Source: DATAGF01 sp963835685 (GTDB lineage: Bacteria > Actinomycetota > Thermoleophilia > Miltoncostaeales > Miltoncostaeaceae). Taken from it: a stretch of 64,000 nucleotides of DNA. The notes beneath the pieces were generated by a model. It saw only the letters and a program-made list of their open reading frames with translations, did no database searches and was not told where the DNA came from. Positions 31,209 through 39,017 of the stretch are shown here, piece after piece. Both the position numbers and the translations under genes were made by a program. The stretch covers positions 1 to 64,000 of the forward strand of contig CAWIGI010000015.1 of the NCBI GenBank assembly GCA_963835685.1, written 5' to 3'. Within the stretch, counting starts at the first letter, position 1. Every line of letters begins with the position of its first letter.

Positions 31209-31840
31209 CGCGCGCCTCCGTGTCTCGGTCGCTTGGCAGCTCGCACACTGAGGGCCGGCGGGGTGAGCGGTCATCACCCCGGTCGGCATTTCACCCGGGG
31301 TGAACTTAGGGGCATGCCGCCCCGTTCTGCCACGTTCCCGGTCCCCAGTCCCCAGCAGCGATCCCGCTTCCGCGCTTGCGGAGTGGCATACCCCGGCATG
31401 CCCGCCCGTGAAGGGGCCGGTAAGGGGCCAGCAACGGCCCTCTACATACTTCCTAGGCAAACTCTCCCGCGTCGCCCGTCAGGCTCGATGCCACGTCGGG
31501 GCCAGGCGGGCGGCGCGGCTTGCGGACTCCGCCCTGTGGCTCGTTCAGCGGCGGGCGGCCCGTAGCGCGCCCCAGCGTCGCCCTTCCTCAGCCTCCTGCA
31601 AACGCCTGGGGCCAATGCGGTCGTGTGACGTCGATTCGCCGCTCCGTCCTAGTGCTTCGAGCCGAGGTTCTCTGTAGTTTCACAAGAAAACTGCTCCTGC
31701 ACCGTGGCGTTCGCGCGCCTCGCGCAGCGCCTTGTAGGCGGCGCGGCCCATCTGCGGTAGGGTCCGTCTCAGATCACGGCTGTCGCGGTCAGCCAGGGCT
31801 TCCCGGTCAGCCGCGTCACGTTCCAGGTGGGGGGGCCGCC
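31209..31840. other. Non-coding or degraded stretch of lower GC
   Basis: No convincing intact gene. The first 100 bases hold several TCACCCC/GGGGTGA half-sites and the palindrome at 31290. On the minus strand a frame stopping at 31680 reads protein-like for about 45 codons (LERDAADREALADRD, MGRAAYKALREARERHG) but has no clear start, so it may be a gene remnant. Base composition is visibly less GC-rich than the flanks. Confidence 0.4.
31290..31321. repeat. Palindrome-containing direct repeat, left copy
   Basis: TTCACCCGGGGTGAA (31290-31304) is an inverted repeat with 7-base arms, followed by GCATGCCGCC at 31312-31321. The same pair recurs at 34038-34068. The site is 82 bases upstream of the start of the small gene coupled to the MMPL exporter, where additional half-sites occur, so it may also be an operator. 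Confidence 0.6.
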
Positions 31841-33125
31841 GTGCGCCATACCAGAGGCGTTACCCGGGCGATCGTGGGGTTGCTCGCCGCGTTCGTCAGC
31901 TTCGCTCTGCTCGCATGCGGAGTCGCAGTGGCGGATACCGTCAAAGCGGACTTTGAGCCCCCCGCCTTCCAGGCCGGGGTCCGTCAACGGTCAGCAGAGG
32001 CTGGAAGAGCGCTGGCCCGTATGACCAGGCGGTTGTGACCAATGTCGGCGCGCCGCCTGGGTTCGGACTGCAGTCATTGCGTATGTCGAACCTGGTTGCG
32101 AGTGGTGCGTTCTCCGACCAGACGTATTCCAAGCCGGCTGCACCACCAGTCGGCGAGAAGCAGGCCAATAAGGAGTACACCGCCCAGTTCTCGTTTATCT
32201 CGAAGACCCCCGGATCCGAGCAGAACGGACTCATTATGAGCGTCAGCCCGGACTCTAACGAGGGCTCGCGCATGTCCTACGTGGGTCTGGCAGATACTCA
32301 GGCTGGTATCCAGGTCACCGTCTTCGATGCCCCTGAGGTCGATGGCAAGTTCGTGTCTATAACGTTGGCCGCTGCTTGACCGTACGGTGCCACACACGAT
32401 CAAGTTCTGGATCAAGGTCAACCGCGGCCCGGACAACGACCTGGTCCGAATCTCCATCGACGGTCGTGACGTCGGTCAGTGCTTCACGACGTGGGAGAAC
32501 TACTACCGCATCGCTCCGGAGCAGACACCGCCGCCGAACGCCAATACGCCAGCGGACATCAACAGCCTGCAGTTCCGCTCCAGCGTGCCGGGGTTTGGCC
32601 TTGCCGCCAGTGGTGGCTACCTGTTCGACAACGTGACCGTCACGACCGCTGAACGGCCCTGGTCCGCCAGGTTGCGACCTGGTGATCGACAAGGAGGCCG
32701 ACGCGCGCACGGTGAGCGCGGGCGGCCTCGCGGGCTACACGATCAGCGTCCGCAACCGCGGCCGTGTCAGCGCCCGCAACGTCCGGGTCTGCGATCGCGT
32801 CCCGCGCGGGATGACGTTCGTGCGTGCCAACCGCAAGCTGAGTCGCCTCGGCGGGCGGCGCTGCCTCGTGATCCCGCTCCTCCGGCCCGGCCAACGCGTC
32901 AGCCTCCACGTCGACTTCCGCGTCGATGGGTCCGCGCCGTCGGGCACGGTGGCGAACATCGCCGACGTCACGCCCGGCGTGGAACCGCCGGGCTCGCCCG
33001 CGTCGCCGGGAGCGGCGGACGTGCCGGGCTCGCCCGCGGTGCTGGGAGCGCGCGTGGCGGTCAAGAGGACCAAGGCCACCGTGAGGGTCCTGGCTCAACG
33101 CCGAGTCATTCCGGTCACCGGATAG
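31841..33125 (+). CDS. Secreted LamG-like plus DUF11 protein (several frameshifts)
   Basis: Read across frames: a signal peptide (VGLLAAFVSFALLACGVAVA), a jelly-roll/LamG-like region (TVKADFEPPAFQAG, then GWKSAGPYDQAVVTNV, EYTAQFSFISKTPGSEQNG, PHTIKFWIKVNRGPDNDLVR, FENGYLFDN-like end GGYLFDNVTVTT), then a DUF11 domain (VIDKEADARTVSAGGLAGYT, VRVCDRVPRGMTFVRANRKL). The last residues are RVIPVTG. Frame changes lie near 31975, 32005, 32375 and 32660. It could be a true pseudogene or a victim of consensus errors. Codon use is less GC-biased than the flanks up to about 32.6 kb, then becomes typical in the DUF11 part. Confidence 0.6.
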
Positions 33126-33639
33126 CGAGCGTCGCCCGCCGTCGGCTTCTCTGGCCGCGTGCACCGAGGCGGCCGGGGTAGGATGGGCGCAGGTCGCGGG
33201 CTCTGGTGACGCTCGGCCCCGGCTCAGGTCGGGGTTCGCGCCCCGGCTGCCCTCCTGCGCCGGGTGCCTGGAGCTGGCCCGCACCGGCTTTCCGGGCACC
33301 CGCCGCCGCTCGCTCGGCGTCACGTAGACTGCTCGCGAGGAGGGTTGAAGGTTCAGAGCGCGGGATGCGGGTCGCGTGCAGGCAGAGCGTCGCATGCGTG
33401 CAAGACAACGGATGCGGCATGACGCATCGCGAGCTGGCGATGTTCATGCTCTCCAGCGCCCGCCCGGTCACCGGCCCTCGGCCGTCCGTCAGGCGCGCTC
33501 ACGGGCGCTCGCAGGGGCGCCAGGGGCGCTCTCGCAGCCCGCGCCGCCCAGCTCGTCGACGGTCGGCATCGGCCAGCAGCTCCGCGACGGCCCCGATCCT
33601 CCAGGTGAACCTAACCTCGTAGCTCGGCGGGTTCGGGCC
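33126..33639. other. Stretch without recognisable gene
   Basis: Short frames on both strands look like composition artefacts. No RNA gene, palindrome or repeat was seen. It lies inside the region bounded by the 31290 and 34038 repeats. Confidence 0.4.
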
Positions 33640-34045
33640 GTGAGCGGCAACGGCTCCGAGCCGGTCGCCGCTGCCTGGACGCTCCGTCCGTGAGCTGCTC
33701 AGCGACGAGCTGGACGAGCTGGTCGCGAGCAGAAGGTCGACGCTGCCGAGGTCGACGCCGGCTGGACGAGATACGCCAGGCAGTCCTGGCGGAGCGAGTG
33801 GCTCACGAACCCGATGAGGCCGCCGCTCTCGCTGCGCTGACTCTGAGGCTCGGGTCCGCAAGCTCCGCTCATCAGTGGGCAGGCTCACGCCCTACCGGGA
33901 GGGCGCTCGGGCGCTGAACCTGGCGCTCCGAGGTTGAGGCCCTGATCGCGGCTGGACGAGGGGCCGAGCAAGGGGCCAGAGCCGCCCGCCCTCAGGCGGA
34001 AGGCGCTCGCCGTGAGCGATCTGCGCCCGCCGATCGCTTCACCCG
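33640..34045 (+). pseudogene. Broken ORF encoding a helical, possibly coiled-coil protein
   Basis: Joining three frames gives GRSVRELLSDELDELVASR, RLDEIRQAVLAERVAHEPDE, AALAALTLRLG, VRKLRSSVGRLTPYREGARA and EALIAAGRGAEQGARAARP: an acidic/basic helical pattern without a known family. Each piece stops within 30-60 codons, so at least three frame changes are needed. No start or ribosome site could be assigned. Confidence 0.3.
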
Positions 34046-34068
34046 GGGTGAACCGGGCGCATGCCGCC
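34038..34068. repeat. Palindrome-containing direct repeat, right copy
   Basis: TTCACCCGGGGTGAAC followed by GCATGCCGCC, matching 31290-31321 except for the short middle segment, which differs and is one base shorter. It sits 27 bases past the 3' end of the DHFR-like gene and ends the atypical region. Confidence 0.6.
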
Positions 34069-34094
34069 GCATGCCTCGCCGTGGGGCGGCGGCC

Positions 34095-34643
34095 TCACGC
34101 CTGCGGTCGGTACGCCAGGTAGACCACGCCGTTCTCGTACGACTCACAGGCGGCGAGCGACAGGGTGCCGGGGGCGGCACCCTCGGGGAAGAGCCGCGGA
34201 CCCGACCCACGGGTGAGCGGGTAGACGAACAGGTGCAGCTCGTCAACCAGGCCGTCCTCCAGCATCGCCCGGACCAGGGTGCCGCTGCCGCTGACGTACA
34301 GGTCGCCCGCGACCTCGCCCTTCAGGCCGCGGATCGCATCGGGGTCGTACGGCCCGATGACCTCCGAGCTCCTCCACGTCGCCGTCGTGAGCGTCGCGGA
34401 GACGACGTACTTGGTGGTGTCGTTGAAGAAGGGCGCCCCTGGGTCGTCCTCCACGGTCCGCGCCGACCACGCCGACTCGAACATCTCGTAGGTCGTGCGC
34501 CCCAGCAGGATGCCCCGGCAGCGGTCCGTGACCGCGCCGATGGCCGCTCCCATCCGCGGGTGGAAGCCGTAGTCGAACGTCCACGTCGGGGCGTCGATCA
34601 CGCCGTCGAGGCTCATGAACTCGTGCACGTGTACCGCTCCCAC
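34095..34643 (-). CDS. Dihydrofolate-reductase-like (RibD C-terminal domain) protein
   Basis: A 182-residue member of the bacterial DHFR-like/RibD_C family: VHEFMSLDGVIDAPTWTFDY at the N-terminus, ILLGRTTYEMFESAW, FFNDTTKYVVSATL, GDLYVSGSGTLVRAMLEDGL (NADPH-binding Gly-rich stretch), VDELHLFVYPLTRGSGPRLF. Most such proteins are NADPH-dependent reductases of unknown substrate, not true folate enzymes. GTG 34643 gives a short family-like leader; an internal GTG five codons on is possible. It is divergent from the secreted protein gene at 34710. Confidence 0.85.
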   Translation of the reverse strand: MGAVHVHEFMSLDGVIDAPTWTFDYGFHPRMGAAIGAVTDRCRGILLGRTTYEMFESAWSARTVEDDPGAPFFNDTTKYVVSATLTTATWRSSEVIGPYDPDAIRGLKGEVAGDLYVSGSGTLVRAMLEDGLVDELHLFVYPLTRGSGPRLFPEGAAPGTLSLAACESYENGVVYLAYRPQA

Positions 34644-34709
34644 CGCTCCCCCCGTGTCGATGTTGCCGTTCGATCTCAGTGACCGGCGCGGGCTGGGAAA
34701 CTCATCGGG

Positions 34710-35539
34710 GTGCCGTTGCCCGCCCGGTGTAGGGTCGTCGCGACGCGCCCGCTGGTGCCGTCCGCCCTCGCGCTTGCCCTCGCCGTTGCAGCCCTCGCCC
34801 TGATCGTGCCGGCGGGACCGGCGGCGGCCGCTCCGGCCGCCGATCAGGCCACCAAGTGGCGCGTGTCGGGGTCGATCACGGGCACGTACGAAAACGTGCA
34901 CGGCTGGGTCGCCTGCCGGCCGACCGGGGAGGCGGCCCTCTTCCACCAGCGCTCGGTCGTCAACGTGAGGATGCGCTCGGTGTCCACCGCGCGGTTCACC
35001 CCCCGGGGGATGTTCGTCCGGCTCAAGGTCGCCGTCGGCGGCAGCTGGACGCTGTCCGGCTCCTACCCTCCCTTCGTGGACCCGAACGACCGCGAGTCCG
35101 CCTGCGGCCCCCCCATGCCGGTCAACTGCGCGGGCCCGGTCGTCAGCACGTCCCGCAACAGAGTGGTCCGGCTCTTCCTCGACCGGTTGGGACGGCGCGT
35201 CGTGGGCTACTTCGCCGAGTTCGTCGAGGTCGTGGAGAGCGCCCGGTACGCGAAGCCGGATCCCTCGAGACCGTTCTGTGCCGAGGACGACCCGGCCACG
35301 GTGGCTGCGCGGCATGCGCCCATCCTCGGGCTTGGCGACACCTCCCTCGCGAACCGCGCCGTGCCGTCCCCCGACACCTCCCTGGTACGCGCGCCGGTCT
35401 CGCGGTTCCTCGGCCGCCGGAAGTTCACAGTCGTGCTGCCGCCCGCCCCGCTCGAGTCCTGCCTGAGCCTCCTCAACACGCCGTCCAGGAGTCGGGCGAC
35501 ATCAGGATGAGGCTGACCTTCACGCCGGCGCGGCGATGA
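34710..35539 (+). CDS. Secreted protein of unknown function (C-terminal frameshift)
   Basis: An exported protein of about 276 residues. The leader ALALALAVAALALIVPAGPAAAA is a clear Sec signal peptide. The mature part is beta-rich (KWRVSGSITGTYENVHGWVA, VVNVRMRSVSTARFTPRGM) with six cysteines, for example in SACGPPMPVNCAG and SRPFCAEDD. After LSLLNTP the frame must shift near 35485 to give the likely end AVQESGDIRMRLTFTPARR. GTG 34710 is used, but GTG 34755 begins directly at the hydrophobic leader and follows a TAGGGT box at 34730, so it is a good alternative. No family was recognised. Confidence 0.65.
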
Positions 35540-35566
35540 CCCGCGCCTCCTGGGAGCACGGGGTCC

Positions 35567-35995
35567 TCAGCTGACCGTGGCCCCGAGCTGCCGTTGGATC
35601 TCCGCAAGGTCGCACCACACCTGCTCGCGGCTGATGTCGCCGTTGCGGAACTCGAAGACGTGGAGCAGCCGGAAGCTCACCGGGCCGCTGCGGCCGTCGC
35701 ACAGGAACGGGCGGCCGTCGGTGATGTGCCCGTGCCACATGGTCTCGTCGACCATGAAATCCTCCCCGTAGAGCCGGCGCAGCGGATCGACGCGCTCGCC
35801 CGTGATGCTGTCGAACAGCATCTCGTAGTACTCGCGCATCTTCGCCCGGTCGGTCAGCGCGCCGACGGGGGACGGGATGACCTCATGCTCGGGCTCATCC
35901 GTCAGGGTCCCCATCACGCCGTCAACGTCGTCCGCCGCCTCGTAGCCGAAGTGCTCGTTGACGACCCGGTCCATCTGCTCGCGCGTCATGCCCAT
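35567..35995 (-). CDS. NTF2-like (SnoaL-type) protein
   Basis: A 142-residue protein with the NTF2 fold pattern: MTREQMDRVVNEHFGYEAAD, DVDGVMGTLTDEPEHEVIPS, KMREYYEMLFDSITGER, ETMWHGHITDGRPF, FRLLHVFEFRNGDISREQVW. The Asp/His positions resemble ketosteroid-isomerase-like members, but the activity is unknown. GAGGAG lies 8 bases before the ATG, fixing the start. It is divergent from a TetR gene across 74 bases holding a clean palindrome, so the TetR protein probably controls it. Confidence 0.8.
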   Translation of the reverse strand: MGMTREQMDRVVNEHFGYEAADDVDGVMGTLTDEPEHEVIPSPVGALTDRAKMREYYEMLFDSITGERVDPLRRLYGEDFMVDETMWHGHITDGRPFLCDGRSGPVSFRLLHVFEFRNGDISREQVWCDLAEIQRQLGATVS

Positions 35996-36023
35996 CGGGC
36001 GGCTCCTCACCGTTGGTATCTCT

Positions 36024-36051
36024 CGCGTAATGATACAAATCTCGTTACGCG
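36024..36051. promoter_or_regulatory. Palindromic operator between NTF2-like and tetR-type genes
   Basis: CGCGTAA (36024-36030) and TTACGCG (36045-36051) are perfect 7-base arms around a 14-base AT-rich centre. The minus strand within it reads TATCAT, a plausible -10 box for the NTF2-like gene. A TetR-type dimer bound here would block both promoters. Confidence 0.65.
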
Positions 36052-36069
36052 ACGTGTACAGTATGGGCG

Positions 36070-36708
36070 GTGCCCCCGTCTCGTCAAGACGATCCTCGTG
36101 CCAACCAGAAGGCGCGGACAAGGACGGCGCTCATCGAGGCGGCTCAGCGGCTTCACCGGGCGGGGGGGCTCCCGACGGTCGCCCAGGCCGCCGAGCAGGC
36201 GCGCGTGTCCCGGGCCACGGCCTACCGCTACTTCCCGACCCAGGAGGCCCTGCTCCTCGAGCTGGTGGAGGTCACGCCCGGCGTCGTCCCGGTGGAGGAG
36301 GCGCTCCGGGACCTGGACGACGACAATGCCGAGGGGCGCCTGCTGCTCCTGCTCGACACGTTCGGCCCGGTCGTGCTCGCCGAGGAGGTGCACTTCCGGA
36401 GGGCATTGCGGGTGTACCAGGACACCTGGCTGCGAAGCCGCCGCGCCGGCGGCGACAACGGCCCCGAGGTCCGCGAGGGCCGGCGGATGCGGTGGCTCGA
36501 CGCGGTCCTGGAGCCGCTCACGGACCTCTCCGACGAGCGGCGGCGAAGCCTCCGGGCCGCCCTCGCCCTGACGATCGGGATCGACGCGATCGTCGTCATG
36601 AAGGACGTCTGCCGGCTGGACGACGACGAGGCCCTCGCCGTGCTGCGCTGGGCGGCGACGGCGCTCCTGCGCGCCGGCCTCGAGGAGGGCCGCGCGCCCG
36701 CCTCGTGA
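36070..36708 (+). CDS. TetR/AcrR-family transcriptional regulator
   Basis: A 212-residue regulator. The N-terminal HTH is TRTALIEAAQRLHRAGGLPT...AQAAEQARVSRATAYRYFPT, the classic TetR recognition helix ending in AYRYF. The C-terminal domain is all helical (LLLLLDTFGPVVLAEEVHFR, RSLRAALALTIGIDAIVVMK) with a ligand pocket of unknown specificity. GTG 36070 lies 18 bases past the palindrome at 36024-36051, consistent with autoregulation. The only divergent neighbour is the NTF2-like gene, the best candidate target. Confidence 0.9.
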   Translation: MPPSRQDDPRANQKARTRTALIEAAQRLHRAGGLPTVAQAAEQARVSRATAYRYFPTQEALLLELVEVTPGVVPVEEALRDLDDDNAEGRLLLLLDTFGPVVLAEEVHFRRALRVYQDTWLRSRRAGGDNGPEVREGRRMRWLDAVLEPLTDLSDERRRSLRAALALTIGIDAIVVMKDVCRLDDDEALAVLRWAATALLRAGLEEGRAPAS

Positions 36709-36746
36709 CCTGAGCGCGGCGGGCTCCGGGGGCGCTCGACCAGCGG

Positions 36747-37394
36747 TCAGGCCACGGCCGCCCGGGCGCGGGAGATCAGGTGCTCGAGGTCCGGGCCGGC
36801 GGGCTGGTCCGGGATCTCGGCCGGGTTGGGCCAGAGCGCGTGGACGCACGGCTCGTAGTGGGCGAGCAGGCCCTCGACGAGCTCTCGGTCGTCGATGATG
36901 TCGAGCATCGCCACGTCCCAGCGCCGGCCCTGGGGCGGCTCCCAGTCCAGCGCGTCGGCGTGGACGAGCTCGACGCCCGGCCGCCGGTAGTACGGCCCGA
37001 TCAGCTCGAGGACGTCGGCGTGCAGCTCGACGACGGTGACCGACCGCACGAGGGGCCGGGCGATCAGACCGCGTACGAGGCAGCCGAGCCCGAGCCCGGT
37101 GAGCAGGACGTCCCCCTCGGCGGCCTCGAGGAACGGCACGTAGTTGCGCAGGACGAACGGTGCGTCGCTCATCGAGAACTCCCCGTCGACGAGGAGCACC
37201 GTGTACTCGCCGGCCGCGAGGGGGTGGCCCTCGGCCTCGGGCGACCAGGTCCGCTGGAGCGCCTCGGCCTCGCGGGCCTCCTCCGCGCTCACGCTCCACC
37301 GCCCGAGGCGGGCCCGGCCGAGCCGGCCGCTGGCCGGCAGGTGGCCGGTCACGCGCATCGCGCCGAGCGCGTCGAACGGCGGGTGCCCTCGCAT
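36747..37394 (-). CDS. Spermidine-synthase/methyltransferase-like protein
   Basis: A 215-residue protein with a Rossmann-type core: AEGDVLLTGLGLGCLVRGLI (glycine-rich motif I-like), VRSVTVVELHADVLELIGPY (acidic end of strand 2), VELVHADALDW and WDVAMLDIIDD. The pattern is like small spermidine-synthase-like methyltransferases. No known substrate. The N-terminal 60 residues are a separate strand-rich part (LVDGEFSMSDAPFVLRNYVP). ATG 37394 is the longest sensible start; a second ATG 12 codons on (MRVTGHLPASG) is possible. Confidence 0.7.
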   Translation of the reverse strand: MRGHPPFDALGAMRVTGHLPASGRLGRARLGRWSVSAEEAREAEALQRTWSPEAEGHPLAAGEYTVLLVDGEFSMSDAPFVLRNYVPFLEAAEGDVLLTGLGLGCLVRGLIARPLVRSVTVVELHADVLELIGPYYRRPGVELVHADALDWEPPQGRRWDVAMLDIIDDRELVEGLLAHYEPCVHALWPNPAEIPDQPAGPDLEHLISRARAAVA

Positions 37395-37455
37395 CGGCTC
37401 GGAAGCGTACGGGAGGCTCTGTCGGGGATCGCACGGCTGGGGATACGATCGCGCC

Positions 37456-37536
37456 ATGGCCGAGCCGTTCGTCGGCCGGGCCGCCGAGCGGCAACCGAGG
37501 CGAGCCCTCAGAGAGGAGCTGCCGACCGCAGCCTGA
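37456..37536 (+). CDS. Possible leaderless 26-residue small protein
   Basis: ATG 37456 follows a TACGAT box (37444-37449) by 6 bases, the spacing expected of a leaderless transcript. The product starts AEPFVGRAAERQPRRALREE: short, basic, arginine-rich, with no membrane segment. It overlaps the 3' end of recO on the other strand by 29 bases. Only the initiation signal supports it. Confidence 0.3.
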   Translation: MAEPFVGRAAERQPRRALREELPTAA

Positions 37537-38242
37537 CCCCGAGGTGCTCCTGCAGCACGAGGCCCACCAGGCGCTCCACGTCCGGCGCGGCCTCGTGCGG
37601 CAGCGCCGCGGAGGCCTCGGCGAGCGGCCGCCCGACGAGCGATGCGAGCGCCTGCAGCGCCCGCGCGTCCACCGGGCCGGCCCCGGCGGCGCAGGCATCG
37701 CAGAGCGCGCCCCCGGCCGAGGCCGAGAAGGCCGGCAGGGGCGGGGGCGCGCCGCAGCGCGCGCAGCGGGTGAGCATCGGGAGCAGGCCGCTGACCACGA
37801 GCAGCTTGGCCTGGCAGCCGAGCACCAGGGGGTCCAGCCGGGCCTGGCCGGCGGGCGCCGGCGCCCGGGCGAGCAGCTCGAGGGTCCGCGCGAGCAGGTA
37901 CCAGGCCTCCTCGTTCGCCTCTTCCTCCGGCATCACCCGCATGACCGTCTCGAGGACGCACCCGGCGGCCTGGAGGCGGTGGCCGGCGACCCACAGCCCG
38001 GCGTGGGCGTCGATGACCGAGGCCGCACGCACGGTGCCGAGGTCGCCGCGGCCCTCGTGGATCGTGACCCGGGCGCAGACGCCCGGCTGCAGACGCCCGC
38101 CCAGCCGCGAGGTCGTGCGCCTCGCGCCCTTCACGATCGCCGACGCCCTCCCCCGCTCCCGGGTGTAGAGGGCGAGCACCGCGTCGGCCTCGGAGTAGCG
38201 GATGCTGCGCAGCACCACCGCGTCCGTGTCGTACGCCGCCAT
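37508..38242 (-). CDS. recO: DNA repair protein RecO
   Basis: A 244-residue RecO, the annealing and RecA-loading mediator of the RecFOR pathway. The N-terminal OB fold reads TDAVVLRSIRYSEADAVLAL and AIVKGARRTTSRLGGRLQPG. The C-terminal helical part contains a zinc-type site, LTRCARCGAPP and GALCDACAAG. Length is normal. ATG 38242 gives the standard N-terminus. It is divergent from the glutaredoxin gene. Confidence 0.92.
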   Translation of the reverse strand: MAAYDTDAVVLRSIRYSEADAVLALYTRERGRASAIVKGARRTTSRLGGRLQPGVCARVTIHEGRGDLGTVRAASVIDAHAGLWVAGHRLQAAGCVLETVMRVMPEEEANEEAWYLLARTLELLARAPAPAGQARLDPLVLGCQAKLLVVSGLLPMLTRCARCGAPPPLPAFSASAGGALCDACAAGAGPVDARALQALASLVGRPLAEASAALPHEAAPDVERLVGLVLQEHLGVRLRSAAPL

Positions 38243-38314
38243 GGCGGGATCATCGCAGGGGCCCCGGCCCGCGGTCCCGGGCCGCCCGCTCGACGCCCTC
38301 GCTACGCTGTGGGC

Positions 38315-38584
38315 GTGGACGTCCCCCCACGCGTCCGGATCTTCACCAGCGAGGCGTGCTCGTTCTGCCTCCGGGCGAAGAGCCTCCTGTTCGCCAAGGG
38401 CGTCAACTTCGAGGAGGTCTACCTCCCGAGGTACGACGTCGAGTCGCGGGTGCGCCTGGTCGAGCTCACCGGGCGCTACACCTTCCCCCAGATCGTGGTG
38501 GACGAGACGCCCATCGGGGGCTACGACGAGCTCAGGGCGCTGGACGCCTCGGGCCGGCTCGACCCGCTGCTGGGGGTCGCCTAG
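38315..38584 (+). CDS. Glutaredoxin
   Basis: An 89-residue glutaredoxin with active site EACSFCLRAK (CxxC near residue 14), the cis-Pro region FPQIVVDETPIGGYDEL and the C-terminal helix DASGRLDPLL. It would reduce disulfides with a low-molecular thiol or a dedicated reductase. GTG 38315 is 6 bases after TACGCT (38303-38308), which suggests a leaderless message; GTG 38309 is too close to the box. Its TAG stop overlaps the TAG of the convergent ester-cyclase-like gene within CTAG. Confidence 0.88.
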   Translation: MDVPPRVRIFTSEACSFCLRAKSLLFAKGVNFEEVYLPRYDVESRVRLVELTGRYTFPQIVVDETPIGGYDELRALDASGRLDPLLGVA

Positions 38585-39012
38585 CCTCCGCCCCCGGGCA
38601 AGGGGATCACGCCGAGCTGCTGGAGCATCCCGAGGTCGTCCCTGGTGGCCCAGTGCTCCGATGCCTTCCCGTCGCGGATGCGCAGCATGTGCATGTGCTG
38701 GACGCGGAAGGAGCGACCCGTGGGCGGGATGCCGAGCAGCGGGCCGGTGTGCGTCCCCGAGAGGGTCGCGCGATAGGCGACCAGGTCGCCCTCGGCGACC
38801 ACCTCGTGCACCTCCATCCGCAGGTCCGAGATCGCGTCGTGCAGGCGCCGCAGGCGGAGCTTGAAGCCCTCGTAGCCGGGGTCCTCGCCGGGCCAGGCCT
38901 CGTGGTTCACGAAGTCGGGCGTGACGAACTCCTCCACCCGGTCAACCTCCCCCCGGTTGAAGAGGGCATCGACCCGCTCGACGGCGAACCGCCTCATGGC
39001 GTCGGCATCCAC
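38581..39012 (-). CDS. Ester cyclase (SnoaL-like) family protein
   Basis: A 143-residue NTF2-fold protein with features of predicted ester cyclases: RFAVERVDALFNRGEVDRVE, EEFVTPDFVNHEAWPGEDPG, FKLRLRRLHDAISDLRMEVH, EGDLVAYRATLSGTHTGPLL, IPPTGRSFRVQHMHMLRIRD. The NHEA and SGTHTG elements are shared with the protein at 13-399. Reaction unknown. GTG 39012 is 5 bases past the DedA stop; ATG 38997 five codons on is an alternative. It is probably cotranscribed with DedA. Confidence 0.85.
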   Translation of the reverse strand: MDADAMRRFAVERVDALFNRGEVDRVEEFVTPDFVNHEAWPGEDPGYEGFKLRLRRLHDAISDLRMEVHEVVAEGDLVAYRATLSGTHTGPLLGIPPTGRSFRVQHMHMLRIRDGKASEHWATRDDLGMLQQLGVIPLPGGGG

Positions 39013-39017
39013 CGCCG

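Noticed and set aside
31680..31860. Minus-strand protein-like frame ending AGAVFL
   Set aside because: About 45 coherent residues but no start codon, ribosome site or family; it overlaps the leader of the plus-strand secreted gene. Kept only as a possible remnant.
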